Assembly (NCBI GenBank): GCA_905182995.1
Contig: CAJJDP010000041.1
Coordinates: 462,774-526,773 of the forward strand
DNA: 64,000 bases
Direction: 5' to 3'
Source: Paramecium octaurelia
Lineage: Eukaryota > Ciliophora > Oligohymenophorea > Peniculida > Parameciidae
Shown here: one piece after another, positions 22,968 through 34,042 of the stretch
Layout of the letters: every line of letters begins with the position of its first letter
How positions within the stretch are numbered: the stretch's first letter is position 1
The notes under the pieces: generated by a model
Seen by the model: only the letters and a program-made list of their open reading frames with translations
Databases searched by the model: none
What the model was told of the DNA's origin: nothing
Made by a program: the position numbers and the translations under genes

Positions 22968-25246
22968 ATGAAACTTGATCTTGATATTTACCAGTGGCTT
23001 GTAAAAATTAATGTGGTATCGGAATTGCCTATTAATAATTTATTTGCTCACGTTGATTAAGCATTAGAAGAACAATTCTTAAATGGAATAATAGTTAGTC
23101 AAATCCTTAAATAATTTGATTCAAAGATTGAAGTAGATGTCAAGTAAGGTAATAGTAATGGAATACGATTGTTCAATTGGAATAATGTATGTAGAAGTTT
23201 ACAATAGATTAACATAACTTTAGATGATGATATTAAAAGTACCTGATTTCCAATTATATAGTATCAATTGTTAAAGGAGATTCTTAGATGTTGATGCAAT
23301 TTTTAAAAGAATTAAAATAACATTATGAAATGGCATTTTATGTGGAAGAGCAAGTAAGTACAACAACTAGATTCAATTCTCAATAAAATGAGCCTCAAGA
23401 AATAGGCATCGATGAAATTGACCCTGAAAAGCCTCTTAATTAAACACAATCCCTTTTAGAATTCATCATAGTTTCCCTTTGCAAACATTTTAACTTAAAG
23501 CCTAAGCAAGCAGTAGCCTTGCTTAATTAAAATTATAAATAATTATCAAATATCCTGATCAAAGGCAACAAGAACTTCAAAACTGTCACAAATTGGTTGA
23601 TGGAATTGTCAAAACATATTAATCACATTATTAAATTTGTAACCTACAAAATTGACATACTGTTGTCTCTTCTTAAAGCTGGTCTGGTATCTCAAAGCAC
23701 AGAGGTATGCTATTGGACATTATATATAATTGAAGGGATAGTTATAAATCTACCTTAAAAGGAATTATTAGAAGATGTGTATGCTTGGTTGATAAGAGAA
23801 CACGGGGGTTTAATTGTATTGATTTTATCACAATAACGTCATCACTAATATTTGGAATAAGTCTGCAAAATATATAGTGTCGTCTCTTAATACAATGTTG
23901 TTGATTTCTTTGATGTGCAACTCAGGAAAATATTGAAATCTGGAAAAGAGTACATTGATTTTATAAATGGAATAATCTAAACAATTCAGATTCGGGATCA
24001 GATGCAAGAACTAAATCTTTTCGAGTTGTTTTCTTCATATGCTGTGAAACTATTTGAACCTTAACATACTACTATGGAGAGAATGACCGCTCTTAAATAT
24101 TTTGAGCATTATTGGGTATTTTATCCGTAGCAATTTGTGATCAATCAAATGGAATAATACTTATTAAATTCAAGGAAAGCAACCAGAGAATCTAGTTTTG
24201 CAATGAGAATATTTACTTATCAAAGTTTATTCAGAATCTTGGACAATTTGGCATTGTAAAAGGACAAATATGCTGCTTTGTTATACAAGAAATTAGTCTT
24301 TTCTCTGATTGAAAACTTTGATTAGAAGGAAGTGAGAGAATTTTTGGTTGCCAATTTCTTAATGCTCATTAAAAAGTATTCAACAATACCCATTGATATT
24401 TTAATAATTCCTATGGTGAAGTAACTCTAAATTGAATAAAATGAAATATAAATTAACATAGTTGACTTTCAATTATTAAAATCTGTTTGCACTCATCCAA
24501 AAATTGATGTTAATGTGGCTATATTAATGCTCGATATGTTAAGTAAGTTATATTTAAGTTCTATCATGTTTTATTAATTGGCATTTTAATAGATATAATT
24601 ACTTTTAACAAGGTTTATTAAATCAAATCCAGTTCAGGAATTCACTTTTAATCTTGTTAAGATTGCGATATCAGAATATTATGGCAACTATTAAGAACAT
24701 GTGAAGAGTAATCCGAAATCAATTTTGAATAGGAATCCGGATGAAAATATAAAAAGATAGTAGTTTAGATCTTAAATTATTTCATTAATTAAATTCATTA
24801 TTAATCTTAGATCATTTGAATTGAATGAATTGATTAAGCCTGTAATTGCTCATTTCTATTTGGAGATCTAATAGGTATATTGAATCATTAATATTGAATA
24901 GAATTTAAAAACTGAATCTAAAGCTTTATTTATGTTATTAGGACATTTTGGTGATCCCTAAGAAATCCTCTAGGAAGAGTAAAAAAAAACGAAACAAATC
25001 AATTAATAACCCTAAAACCCTATATTTTCAAGTCAGATTGTGAAGTCTTAATGGCAGGGATCGAAAGTTTTACAGGCTTAACAGAATCTGGGCCATTCGA
25101 AGATATAAAAAGGAATACTGTCTCAGAGAGATGATCCATTTAAAGAGTTGAGAGATGACACAAACAAACCAACTTTGACTATGCTTGGAAACCTATCGCT
25201 AAATTATGATGAATAGTCATTATTGAAATAATTTGAACTACTTTGA
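22968..25246 (+). CDS. CH-like domain protein with long helical repeat region (742 aa)
   Basis: Introns of 23 and 27 nt; the second contains an in-frame TGA. The N-terminal 80 residues fit the CH_2 (SPEF1/SPATA4-type) calponin-homology pattern: IYQWL at the start, FLNGIIVSQILKQF in the middle, and NSNGIRLFNWNNVCRSL, matching the S-x-K-L-x-N-W-x-x-L motif. Residues about 130-620 are continuous amphipathic helices, likely ARM/HEAT-like. The last 90 residues are polar and disordered, ending LLKQFELL. CH_2 proteins bind microtubules or work in cilia, so an axonemal or basal-body role is plausible by inference. It converges with the gene ending at 25263, with 16 bp between the stops. Confidence 0.75.
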
Positions 25247-25262
25247 AATATATATTCTATAG

Positions 25263-25805
25263 TCATATTTATTTATAAATCAAACCAAACTTTACTTTTT
25301 TCTGTGATTGACTTGAAAAAGATTTTTCTGAAAGATTACTGGATTTAAGGATTGATTTCGGCTTAGAAATTTCATCTGCTTCTTCTTACCTTAATTTAAG
25401 TAACTCAGTATGTTCGATAATAAAAGATGTTTTATTTTTTCTATGTTAAGTAGCTAGAATTCTAACAGGACTAATGTTTTATCCTTAAGAGGATCTTCTG
25501 AATAAGGTTTTGTCTTGATGCAACAAATCAAGAAAGAATTAATCCTCAGAGGATTGCCTTTTTTTTGATCTCTCCTTAGTAGGTGATTCGGCTTACGACA
25601 CTCTACCAATGGAACAACGGTCTTCCTCTGCTTCCATACTTATGTTAGGTCCTTCTTCCTCTTATTTAGCGATAGTTGGGTTGATAGAATCAATGTTAGG
25701 CTTTGTGGGACTTTATTAATAGGAGTTGGGAAGAGGTTACTTTTGATCAATAAGATCGATTGTAGCAAGAGAAGGTGATTATTGTTTACAAGTACCATTT
25801 CCCAT
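25263..25805 (-). CDS. Hypothetical hydrophilic protein with N-myristoylation-type start (180 aa)
   Basis: A single exon. It starts MGNGTCKQQSPSL: a glycine at position 2, a small residue at 5 and a cysteine at 6, which is the pattern for N-myristoylation plus palmitoylation. The remainder is polar and rich in Ser, Glu, Lys and Gln, with RSKKRQSSED and KRSSQG-like basic/phosphosite segments; no folded domain is obvious. A membrane-tethered regulatory or scaffold protein is plausible. The ATG is only 17 bp after the stop of the gene at 25823-26432 on the same strand. Confidence 0.65.
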
Positions 25806-25822
25806 TTTTAATATAATAATAC

Positions 25823-26432
25823 TCAAATATTTTTCTTAATTACCTTGTCCATTCTAAAGTCTTCAATCTCATTTATTGCTAATCTCCCAAGATAATAGTC
25901 TGAACCAAGTTCTTCCAGTCTTTAAAGTGTATATTAGGTAGATCTCAGAAAACCCATTGCAAAACCAGTACCAAGGCCAACAAAAACTCCTAAACCTTTA
26001 GCAGTGAAAGAGAGGTATCGACGATTCCAAAAGGAAATAAGACTAGTCATTGCCAAGCATGCTCCCATTCCTTCATAGCATCTCCACTTAAAATATTATT
26101 TGCAGTCGTATAATGTTTCATTTTCCTCTGGGGTACTTGCTTCGTATTGCCAAATAGTTTTGACCATCTCTTTTAATGAGATATCTTTAATGACCTCCTA
26201 ATAGGTGGCCATTTTCTCATTATATCGTTTTCTGCCTTACTATAATGTATTTTTATTTACGAATAATTGTTGGATCACTTGGGAGAGGTTTTTGAATATT
26301 TTTAAAGTAATCCCTCAAAGCTGATTCTTCTTCTTCCATTCCCTGCTACAATTTGGCCTCCTCTTCCATATATTACTTTTTCATCTACTCTCTGATTTCT
26401 CTATCCTTATTTGTCTCTTAATTTTCACTCAT
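25823..26432 (-). CDS. Small membrane protein with glycine-rich hairpin (194 aa)
   Basis: One 25-nt intron. An acidic, helical N-terminal 60 residues (MSENQETNKDREIREQMKK) is followed by a cytosolic-looking segment. Two hydrophobic stretches follow, CYEGMGACLAMTSLISFW and GLGVFVGLGTGFAMGF; the second is glycine-zipper-like and they may form a membrane hairpin. A charged tail ends KNI. Proteins of this shape occur in mitochondria, but no presequence is seen. Without the intron the frame breaks, and with it the frame is continuous. Family unknown. Confidence 0.65.
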
Positions 26433-26563
26433 TTAATAATTTAATACAAATATATTGAATTTTATAATTGATAATAATAATTCGAAATTGCTCCTTGGAT
26501 AAAATTGAAATTATTCTTCTTCAGAACAATGGGATTTTTATTATTTTGTTATTTTTATTTAGA

Positions 26564-28647
26564 TCATTTATTTTTATAATATGTTCTATATGGATAGTTT
26601 CTGTACTCCAAATCATTTTAAACATCGTAAGTCTGTAGAATTTGATTTGAATTTTGATTGCTTGTTTTTTGTAATTACTATTTCAATTGCTAATTAGAAG
26701 GCTAAGTAGTTAAAGTTTTGCTAAAAAATTAAAGATATAAAATACTTAGATGTAACATTAAATCCTCTGGTTTATATGTTTTATGGTTCCCTTGATCCTG
26801 AATCCTATTCATCCTATCTTGAAGAAGTAGATTTTCTATTATGAGTTTAAGTAGTAGTCTAAAATGCAATAGCTTCTCTAAAATTAGTCTCTCTCAAAGT
26901 TTTATTTTCTAACTTTAAATATTCAACTTCTTGAATTTACTTTTCTAGTTTTCTAGCATATGCTTAAATTTGAGTCATCTCCTATTCATTTGAATTGTTT
27001 ATCTGTTTAACTTCCTCGTTTTCAATTTCTAATCTTGAGATCTTTGACTAATAAGTGTTAATCTCAATTTTGTAATTCTCTTATATTAATTTGAGATTTC
27101 TTAACTTCTCTTCCATTTCATCAAACTACTCCTTATACCATAGCATCTTCTCATTTTATTTGTAGAGAGTATCATTTTTTTCTTACTCCTTTCTAAATAA
27201 TTCTTATAAATTATTGTATCTATCATCCAAATCTTAATATTTTTTCTTAGAACTCTCCATGTATTCATTGTATTACTAAGTCAATATTTCAATTTTGTGA
27301 TCTCTCTACACAATAATAGTTTTTGATTCAATCAATTCTCTCCTCAAGTTTTCCAAATCCAATAGCAACTACTTCATTTCTAATAATTATTTGTCCTTTT
27401 ATTAATTGTCTTTTTGCAATAACTCCATTTGCAAGGTAAGTTCTTTGATTCTAAATTCTAATCTTGATATCTCCAAATTATGATCAGAAATCATTTATTG
27501 ATTTGCTAACTTTTATTTTTCAAGCATCTATTTCTATTTTTAATTCATTTTCTCCAAATCGTTATCATATTCTTTCTTCAAATTTTCATAATCTGACAAC
27601 AATAAATTATATTTAGTTTACAAACTATCCAATTGTAATTTGACAGTAGTCAGCTTTTCCATTCCAGATTATTCTCTTTAAGATGTGTTACTGTGTCGTT
27701 TTTATTCCAAAATTAACTCTTATTAAATAGTATTGTTCTCTTATTTTAATACGATTATTTATTATGGGTAATTTTCTTATTTTAAATAACCCAATTCTGA
27801 TCGTAATTCTTTGATCAACAATTCTTATTGACTGCATAGATGACGTAGATGTTCCAAGTCAGTTTTCTGAGAATAGTTTTGTGTGTATATATCTTTGAAT
27901 TTTGCTGCTTCATCTTCTTCTAATTTCTTTTTTGCACTCTCCAATTAATTTACTTTTTAAACCAAATTATCATTTTGCTAATTTAATTATCCTACCTTCT
28001 CCTCCAACGGTTTCTACTTTTTATTCAATTCATTATATTTATCAGTTAATTCTTTTATTTTTATGTCTTTGGTTTGTGCCTCATTTGACACATCTTTCTC
28101 CTTTTAATACATACTCGTTAGATTCGACTCCAATTTTTAAATCAATTCCTTAGATTTCTTAAGCTAATTCTCCTTCTCGTCCAATAAAGACTTTTGCAAT
28201 TGATCTCCTCCTTTAATATTGTTAATATGTTAATTGAGTACTCCAAGTTCATCTTCATACAATTGTATTTAATGTCTAAGATCCTACTCATTCAAAGTTT
28301 GATTGGTGGCTGTGGATTCAATTACCCGTTGCAAATCCTCTGTCCTTTATTCAATTTCTTTTCTCAGATTTGAGTTTTCAACATTCAATGATTCAAATAC
28401 CTTAACCACATTTTTGAGATACCCTTCTATGGTTTTATTCTAACAATACTCGTGATTTAAATACTTGTTCCTTCAAGACATGATTCTCCTATTTCAGTGC
28501 ATTTAATAAAGCGTTGCCTTCCTCAGATCCTAACCAATCATTGTACTTAGGCAATGATGGACCAACAGGATTGGGAGGCCTGAATTTTGGAATAGTTTGG
28601 GATTGATAGAAATTGTTTTGTGAAGCATTCTTATATAATTTAGACAT
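26564..28647 (-). CDS. Long coiled-coil protein (677 aa)
   Basis: Two 25-nt introns, near each end. After MSKLYKNASQNNFYQSQTIP and a proline-rich segment (KFRPPNPVGPSLPKYNDWLG), residues about 70-600 are almost uninterrupted Lys/Glu/Gln/Leu heptads. The C-terminus is a low-complexity Gln/Asn/Ser tail ending YPYRTYYKNK. It is probably a structural protein of the cortex, basal body or axoneme, a common class in Paramecium, but coiled-coil composition alone cannot say which. Confidence 0.75.
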
Positions 28648-28794
28648 ATTTTTATTGAAAATTAATGTTAAATCAATTGACATTAACAGCCTACTCAAAG
28701 TCTTGATCTACAACTTAAGACTCTAGTTGAATGATGCTTTAACTTGTAGATCAATATCAAAGTATAATGATTGAATAATTATGAAAATTGAAAT

Positions 28795-28836
28795 CTAAAC
28801 TAAACTAAACTAAACTAAACTAAACTAAACTAAACC
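28795..28836. repeat. Short tandem repeat, unit CTAAA (about eight copies)
   Basis: A perfect five-base repeat lies in the intergenic space between the genes at 26564-28647 and 28887-29701. The unit is not the Paramecium telomere repeat (CCCAAA/CCCCAA), so it is not a telomere remnant. Confidence 0.9.
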
Positions 28837-28886
28837 TTAGCCTTTAAAGATTTGGATATTGATAATCAAATGGAATTGCAAATAAA

Positions 28887-29701
28887 TCACTTCTTCCCTT
28901 TCTTCTTCTTATCGTCCTTTTTTGGTTGTAATTATAATAATGGTTCTTCTACTGCTCCGATATCCTCATCAACGGTTCTTGCCAAATAACCCTCAAATTC
29001 TAATGCCAATAACTATTCTTCCTCATCAGCTATCACTCTATATAAAAGATATACGTGTGGCAGGAGCTTACAAATAGGCTAAAATGTAAGTGCCTTTATC
29101 ACTTAAAAAGGTATTCGCAATCCCATCTAATTTGGTCTTGACAAATTTGCGTTCCCCAGTTTTATCACATAATTCAATCACTAATTAATCATTATGATAT
29201 CTCTCATTCAGATCTCTGAATTTTTCTGATGCCACTTTTATCTTGTTCAATTTATCTGTGTACTTTGTGACATACTCTTACTACTTCTCAGTATCCTTTT
29301 ACAATTCCAATTTTTCTGCTTCCAAAGGATTGCTTGGAGGAGCATCCTTTCCCTTCTTTTGAGGAGGTGGCTTAGCTCCTTTTTTGTCATCCTACATATT
29401 ATTATGCTTATTGTAACTTTTTTTCCAGTGGGTGCCTCAAGTAGGCCTTCTTCCTATAGTTGTTGGTTGATTGCTGCAATTCTCTTCTCATTTGATGATA
29501 TTTTCTATTAAGCTGACTTCTAGTCCTTCTGATGTGATTCTTCTTTGGTTGTAAGCAGCTATTTTCAAAATCGTAGATCAATTTTACTTTAGTGATTTCC
29601 TTTATGGCTTGAGTCCATATGCAATCTAATAGTGTACTGCCCAAAACATCGATGGTGAACACCTTGTATTGTTTATAACCAAATAAAACTAAAATAAACA
29701 T
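28887..29701 (-). CDS. CXorf65/C22orf15-like protein, frame interrupted at an A homopolymer
   Basis: Two overlapping frames appear to be one gene. The first (ATG at 29701) begins MFILVLFGYKQYKVFTID, which I recognise as the ubiquitin-like beta hairpin of the CXorf65/C22orf15 family, then runs into a basic segment. The second frame (28887-29397) carries VIELCDKTGERKFV and GTYILAYLQ, the other half of that fold, and a Lys-rich C-terminus with a 19-nt intron. A GT...AG segment at 29392-29417 (26 nt) would join them if the adjacent run of seven T (29418-29424, + strand) had eight. That model gives 256 residues. A programmed shift or two real overlapping genes are the alternatives. Members of this family are thought to be ciliary. 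Confidence 0.55.
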
Positions 29702-29711
29702 ATATTATATA

Positions 29712-30281
29712 ATGGATAGGGAATTAATTATTGATTGCCAACATAACTAAGATACTATTAGTTTATAACAAAATCAAACTCGAAAAACACAACATGACAT
29801 CTTACTTAAAAAGTCGTCTCCGTGTTTACATTTTCAATAAGCGAAATATGGGACCAGACAACCCATCCAATTAAAAAACCCTCTGCTCATTAAATCATTA
29901 TTTCAGACCCAGAAATTCTTCAAACAGAGAGATTCTTCACTTCCTATTTGCACTCTTAAAACACTGCCTGCTTAACCAATTTTTTCTTATCAAACTGATC
30001 GTATTCATAGTAAATGTCCTGCATTTAAAAGCATTCGTTTGAAATCAGGATTTAAACAATCAAAACATTCAAATGAGGGTCAAATAAGAATCGAGACAGC
30101 ACCTGCTATGTGTAGAAATCCAGTAATACAAAAGGTTTCTTTATCAAACCTATTTAAAACCTAAATTTGCAATGAAAGAAAATCAAAACCAAAAGAATTC
30201 TAATCATTTAAGAATGAATGGGGAATTGGAGGTTGGAATATAATTGACGATAATATTGATACAAAGCTATTCATTGATTGA
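29712..30281 (+). CDS. Hypothetical protein (189 aa)
   Basis: A single exon starting MDRELIIDCQHNQDT and ending IIDDNIDTKLFID. It is basic in the middle (many Lys, Gln, Ser, Arg), with no signal peptide, membrane span or recognisable domain; much of it is probably disordered. It is the only one of the three frames with normal ciliate codon use here. Its ATG is 10 bp from the divergent ATG at 29701. Its coding end overlaps the coding end of the minus-strand gene at 30271 by 11 bp. Confidence 0.65.
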
Positions 30282-32269
30282 TGATTGAATCTAGTTCATC
30301 TACTTTCAAAATTGAATTGTCATTGATGTTACGAAGAACCTTTTTGTCTAAATCAAGTTTGAACTCTGAATAAGTCGGACTAAGCTCCTTAATACTTAGA
30401 CCAGCCTACAATGACAGTCTTCTTCCAGCCTGAGTCATTTGCAATGAAATCTTCTCAAATTGAATTGACTTCTTTCTAATCTTCTCTATTTAGTCCAAAT
30501 TTAACTTATTTTTTCGATTTTGGAATGACATCTATTCTAAATTTGCTGAAACAGTCATATATGACTTGTCTTTCTTAACTTGTGAATCACTCTATTTTTG
30601 AGTCTCTTCATTCGAATCATTTGAAGATGATGATGATGAATCTGATTCACTATCTCTAACTAACTCTTCTTCTTTTTGGTCTTCATTTGCCTCATTAATA
30701 TTCTACTTTTGTTCTTCCTTACTCAATTCCACAATATTCTATACTCCTCCTTTAATTTCCTCAGAAGTGTCCTTAACTTAATTTTTGCTTTCATTCCCTT
30801 CAACCAATTTCATTTCTTCATCATTTATTTTCATTTGAGATCCTAATTTTTTTTAATTTTCACATTGTTATAATTTCAATTCCCATTTGGTTCGTTCCCA
30901 ATTTTTTGATTGTTGCAATTCAGAATTAATTTCTAGGATCTAGGTATCATATGTAATATAATCCAATTCCTTTGTGATTTTTGTATTCAACTCCTACTCA
31001 AAAGAGAAAACTTATCTATTAAACATAGAATTTGTGTTGTTTTATATTTGATAAACCTTGATAAATTAAAATGCCCAAAAGGGATGATTATCATTTAAGG
31101 CTCTTTCAAAGATATAAAAAACGATTCTTTCCACTTAAGAGGATAGGATGTCTGACTTTGAATATAGATTGCATAATCTAATCATTGAAACCATGATTTC
31201 AGATTAATGCATACATTCCCAAAGAGAGACATCTGTGATTCTAACTAAATTATCAACAATCTAATGAATAATAAATTATAAATTTTACTTCTATTAATTT
31301 GATTATCAATTGACTTATTTTTTACTTGCTATCACAATAATCTTTGATGATATTGTTTATGATGTGTAAATTGGAAATGATAACTTTGTAAAAAAGAGTT
31401 GAATGAAACTACGATGTGATTTGTTCTGACTCTTCCTCCTCCAAATCTAGATTCTGCATTTCAATAGAGTAATGGTTAGAGATGATAGAAATGATGTGAG
31501 CAGCATTTTTGGTCACTCTATTTTATAGATAAACGAATCTTACATTTTATTCGTTTATTAAATAACTTCGAACATTTTAGCCAAAATTTGACTGGCTGTT
31601 ATGAAATCAATCAAGTCTTTATTCTTAGATTTTGTGAATAGTTCATGAATTACTTAAGTAAAGTTTATGGCTTGCAATTCAGTTAATTAATCGAATTCTT
31701 AAATCCCTTTACTTAGGAATGATTGCTGGTATTAATTCATACGAGCACCCATCATTTCGATAATAAGTTAGGCTACATAAGTGTATTCAAGATGGTGATA
31801 CAATTTGATCAACTTATCTTGATTTTTATCTAGGAGAGCAGATTTCTCTTAACTAACAAATGAGATGATGCGTAAAGCAAAATACCATTATATTTCTACT
31901 GTTAACTGATTATTTAACAATTAAAACACTAATTCCCAATGAGTCTAAGTTTAGAGAAAGCATAATTACCAGAATTTGAGCATTAACTTTTTCAAGTTTG
32001 AGGTCAATTAATTCCCACATGATGGCATATTGATTGGTCAATTGTTCAAAATGTTCACTTAGCACATGCTCGTAGTCCATAAACATAACTTCTAGTAAAC
32101 CAACAGTGCCTTGCACCAGGGTTTCCACAGCCAATGCATCGCCCAATCTTGCTTGTTTTACAAATAGTTCTGCCTCAAGCAACAGGAGAATATCACCTTG
32201 AGTCTTCTCAATCAATTGTTTAAGTGGATTTTACGGTTGACGATTATACCCTTCTGGCCACAGAAACAT
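30271..32269 (-). CDS. Helical-repeat protein, possibly SAPS-like phosphatase regulatory subunit (639 aa)
   Basis: Introns of 25, 26 and 28 nt. The N-terminal 370 residues (from MFLWPEGYNRQPQNPL) are helical repeats, with a block AQLIIEMMGARM and later FHSTLFYKVIISNLHII and WECMHQSEIMVSMIRL. In order and spacing these recall the SAPS domain of PP6/Sit4-associated regulators. The match is weak and I would not rely on it. The C-terminal third is acidic and Ser-rich (a DSESDSSSSSSNDSNEE run), then basic. The stop overlaps the convergent gene by 11 bp. Confidence 0.6.
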
Positions 32270-32300
32270 AAGATAATGTTATTATTATAAAAATACTCTT

Positions 32301-34023
32301 TCAAATATGTCTAAAATATTTCTTTCCTCCAGATATTGGACTGTCCTTTAAGTGTTTTTCTTCTTTGGCTTTAATGTAATCATCCCAGAATCCATCGTCG
32401 TTGATGTAGTAATCAACAGGAATATCATCCACTCTCTCCGATTTATCCACAGCCCAATCAGGAAGAGGAACATCATCCTTAGCAACATGTCTTGGAGTGT
32501 GTGCTCTCTGTTCTAAATACTTGAAGACTACATCTGGATTCTAAGTAAAAGATTAAACAAATTTGAATTACAATAGCAGTATCGACATGTTCATTTTCTT
32601 GATCTTGCATCAATCTTTCCTCATCGAATCTTGAAATCATAGGTCTGTATCCAGCTGATCCTAAATCATAGACTTCTTGATTCATTTCATCAAATTGGCA
32701 AGATAATCTGGCAGCATAATTCAAAGAGTTTTCTTTTTCAGCCAATGTCATCTAATTATTTGCGAATTCCAATCCTCTGTACACATTCTTAACATTGGGA
32801 TTGTCTCTAATATGTTTAGGTAATGTCTAGTAATATGTATTCAAGGATCCAGATTTAACAGGTTCCTGTGGACTAGATTCTTGCTTACCAGTTATGATAT
32901 CCTTCAATAATTAATATGCTCCAAATGATCTGAAGAATGACCATCTTTCCAAATAGTAAATCAATTCGGTCTTCTCTAAAGGGTACTTCTCTGGCAATGG
33001 TTGAACTTCTCCATCGGGTATATGAGTCTGAATTTTGATATTCGTATTTAATCCCAAATCTTTAATTGGATTCCTCTTCAATAATTGTTCCATCATGGTT
33101 TCCTTAACGAATAGAGCTGGTCCTGGAGCCACAGTCTCCCAATTTGACTCCTCATGTATTTCTTGCTTTAATCTCTATAATCTTTTTTTCAAGTCAAGTT
33201 TTGCTAGTGCTTTCTTTGTCCTCGATCTATAACCCTTCTTCTTCTTCATCATTATTTCAGGTTGTTTACCATATCCTTTTCTGACTAAATATTCAATTGC
33301 ATCCACTGTTTTCTGAGTATGATTTTCTCTAAACCACTCTATAAATTTGAGATCAATTTTTACTTGTAAATCCAGGCTTGTCTTACAAAGGAAATTTTCC
33401 CTTGTCTGTACCTGGATATCTCTTAAATTATTCCATTTTTAAATCAATCAACATAGGCTTCTTAAATCTCATGTATTTCTTCCATTCAGCCACACTTCTG
33501 AATTTATAGATATTTTCCTTCACGTAACGATGTTCACCATCGATAAAGAATCTCCTCAGCATTCTCTTACCTTTCTTTCTTTGTCTATCCAGAGTTGCCA
33601 AGAATTATTTCGGCAATTTGGTGTCATCAATCACTATTAATAATAAAATGAATCATTACACAATTCTCCTTTGTTTTGTAATTTCAATACTTCTGCTTCC
33701 ACTTTATAATCTTCTCCTACTTACTTTACCTATTTATCTAATGCCAGTTATTGTGCTCTATTAAAATGACTGAAGTTGTCCTTCTCGTTGAGATCAATTG
33801 GTTTTGCTCTCTATAAGAGATATTTCTATTTTAATTGATCTTCTTGAGGAATTGTTTATTATGGTTGGATTGGTTTTGGCTATCGTGAAATACTTTTATC
33901 AATTTCGACTAATTTATTGTCAACTTGAATCACATTCTTTTAATTCGTCTTGTACTTTTTCAAAAAAGCAGAAAGCGATTAATTCAAACGTGAATAATTT
34001 AGACAGAGTTTAAATCTGTACAT
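32301..34023 (-). CDS. Probable mitochondrial protein, function unknown (546 aa)
   Basis: Three introns (26, 25, 31 nt). The N-terminus MYRFKLCLNYSRLNQSLSAF-LKKYK is a good mitochondrial presequence: Arg, Lys, Ser, Leu and no acids. The body is very basic, with FLATLDRQRKKGKRMLRRFF, KKKKGYRSRTKKALAKLDLK and FFRSFGAYQLL, and it ends in an acidic then Lys-rich stretch (DDGFWDDYIKAKEEKH). That charge pattern suits a mitoribosomal or respiratory-complex subunit specific to ciliates, but I cannot name a family. Its ATG is 19 bp after the stop of the K+ channel gene. Confidence 0.65.
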
Positions 34024-34042
34024 AAATAAATTAATAATAATC

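Noticed and set aside
28795..28836. CTAAA repeat as a telomere or chromosome-fragmentation site
   Set aside because: Unit differs from Paramecium telomeric C3A3/C4A2, and genes continue without disturbance on both sides.
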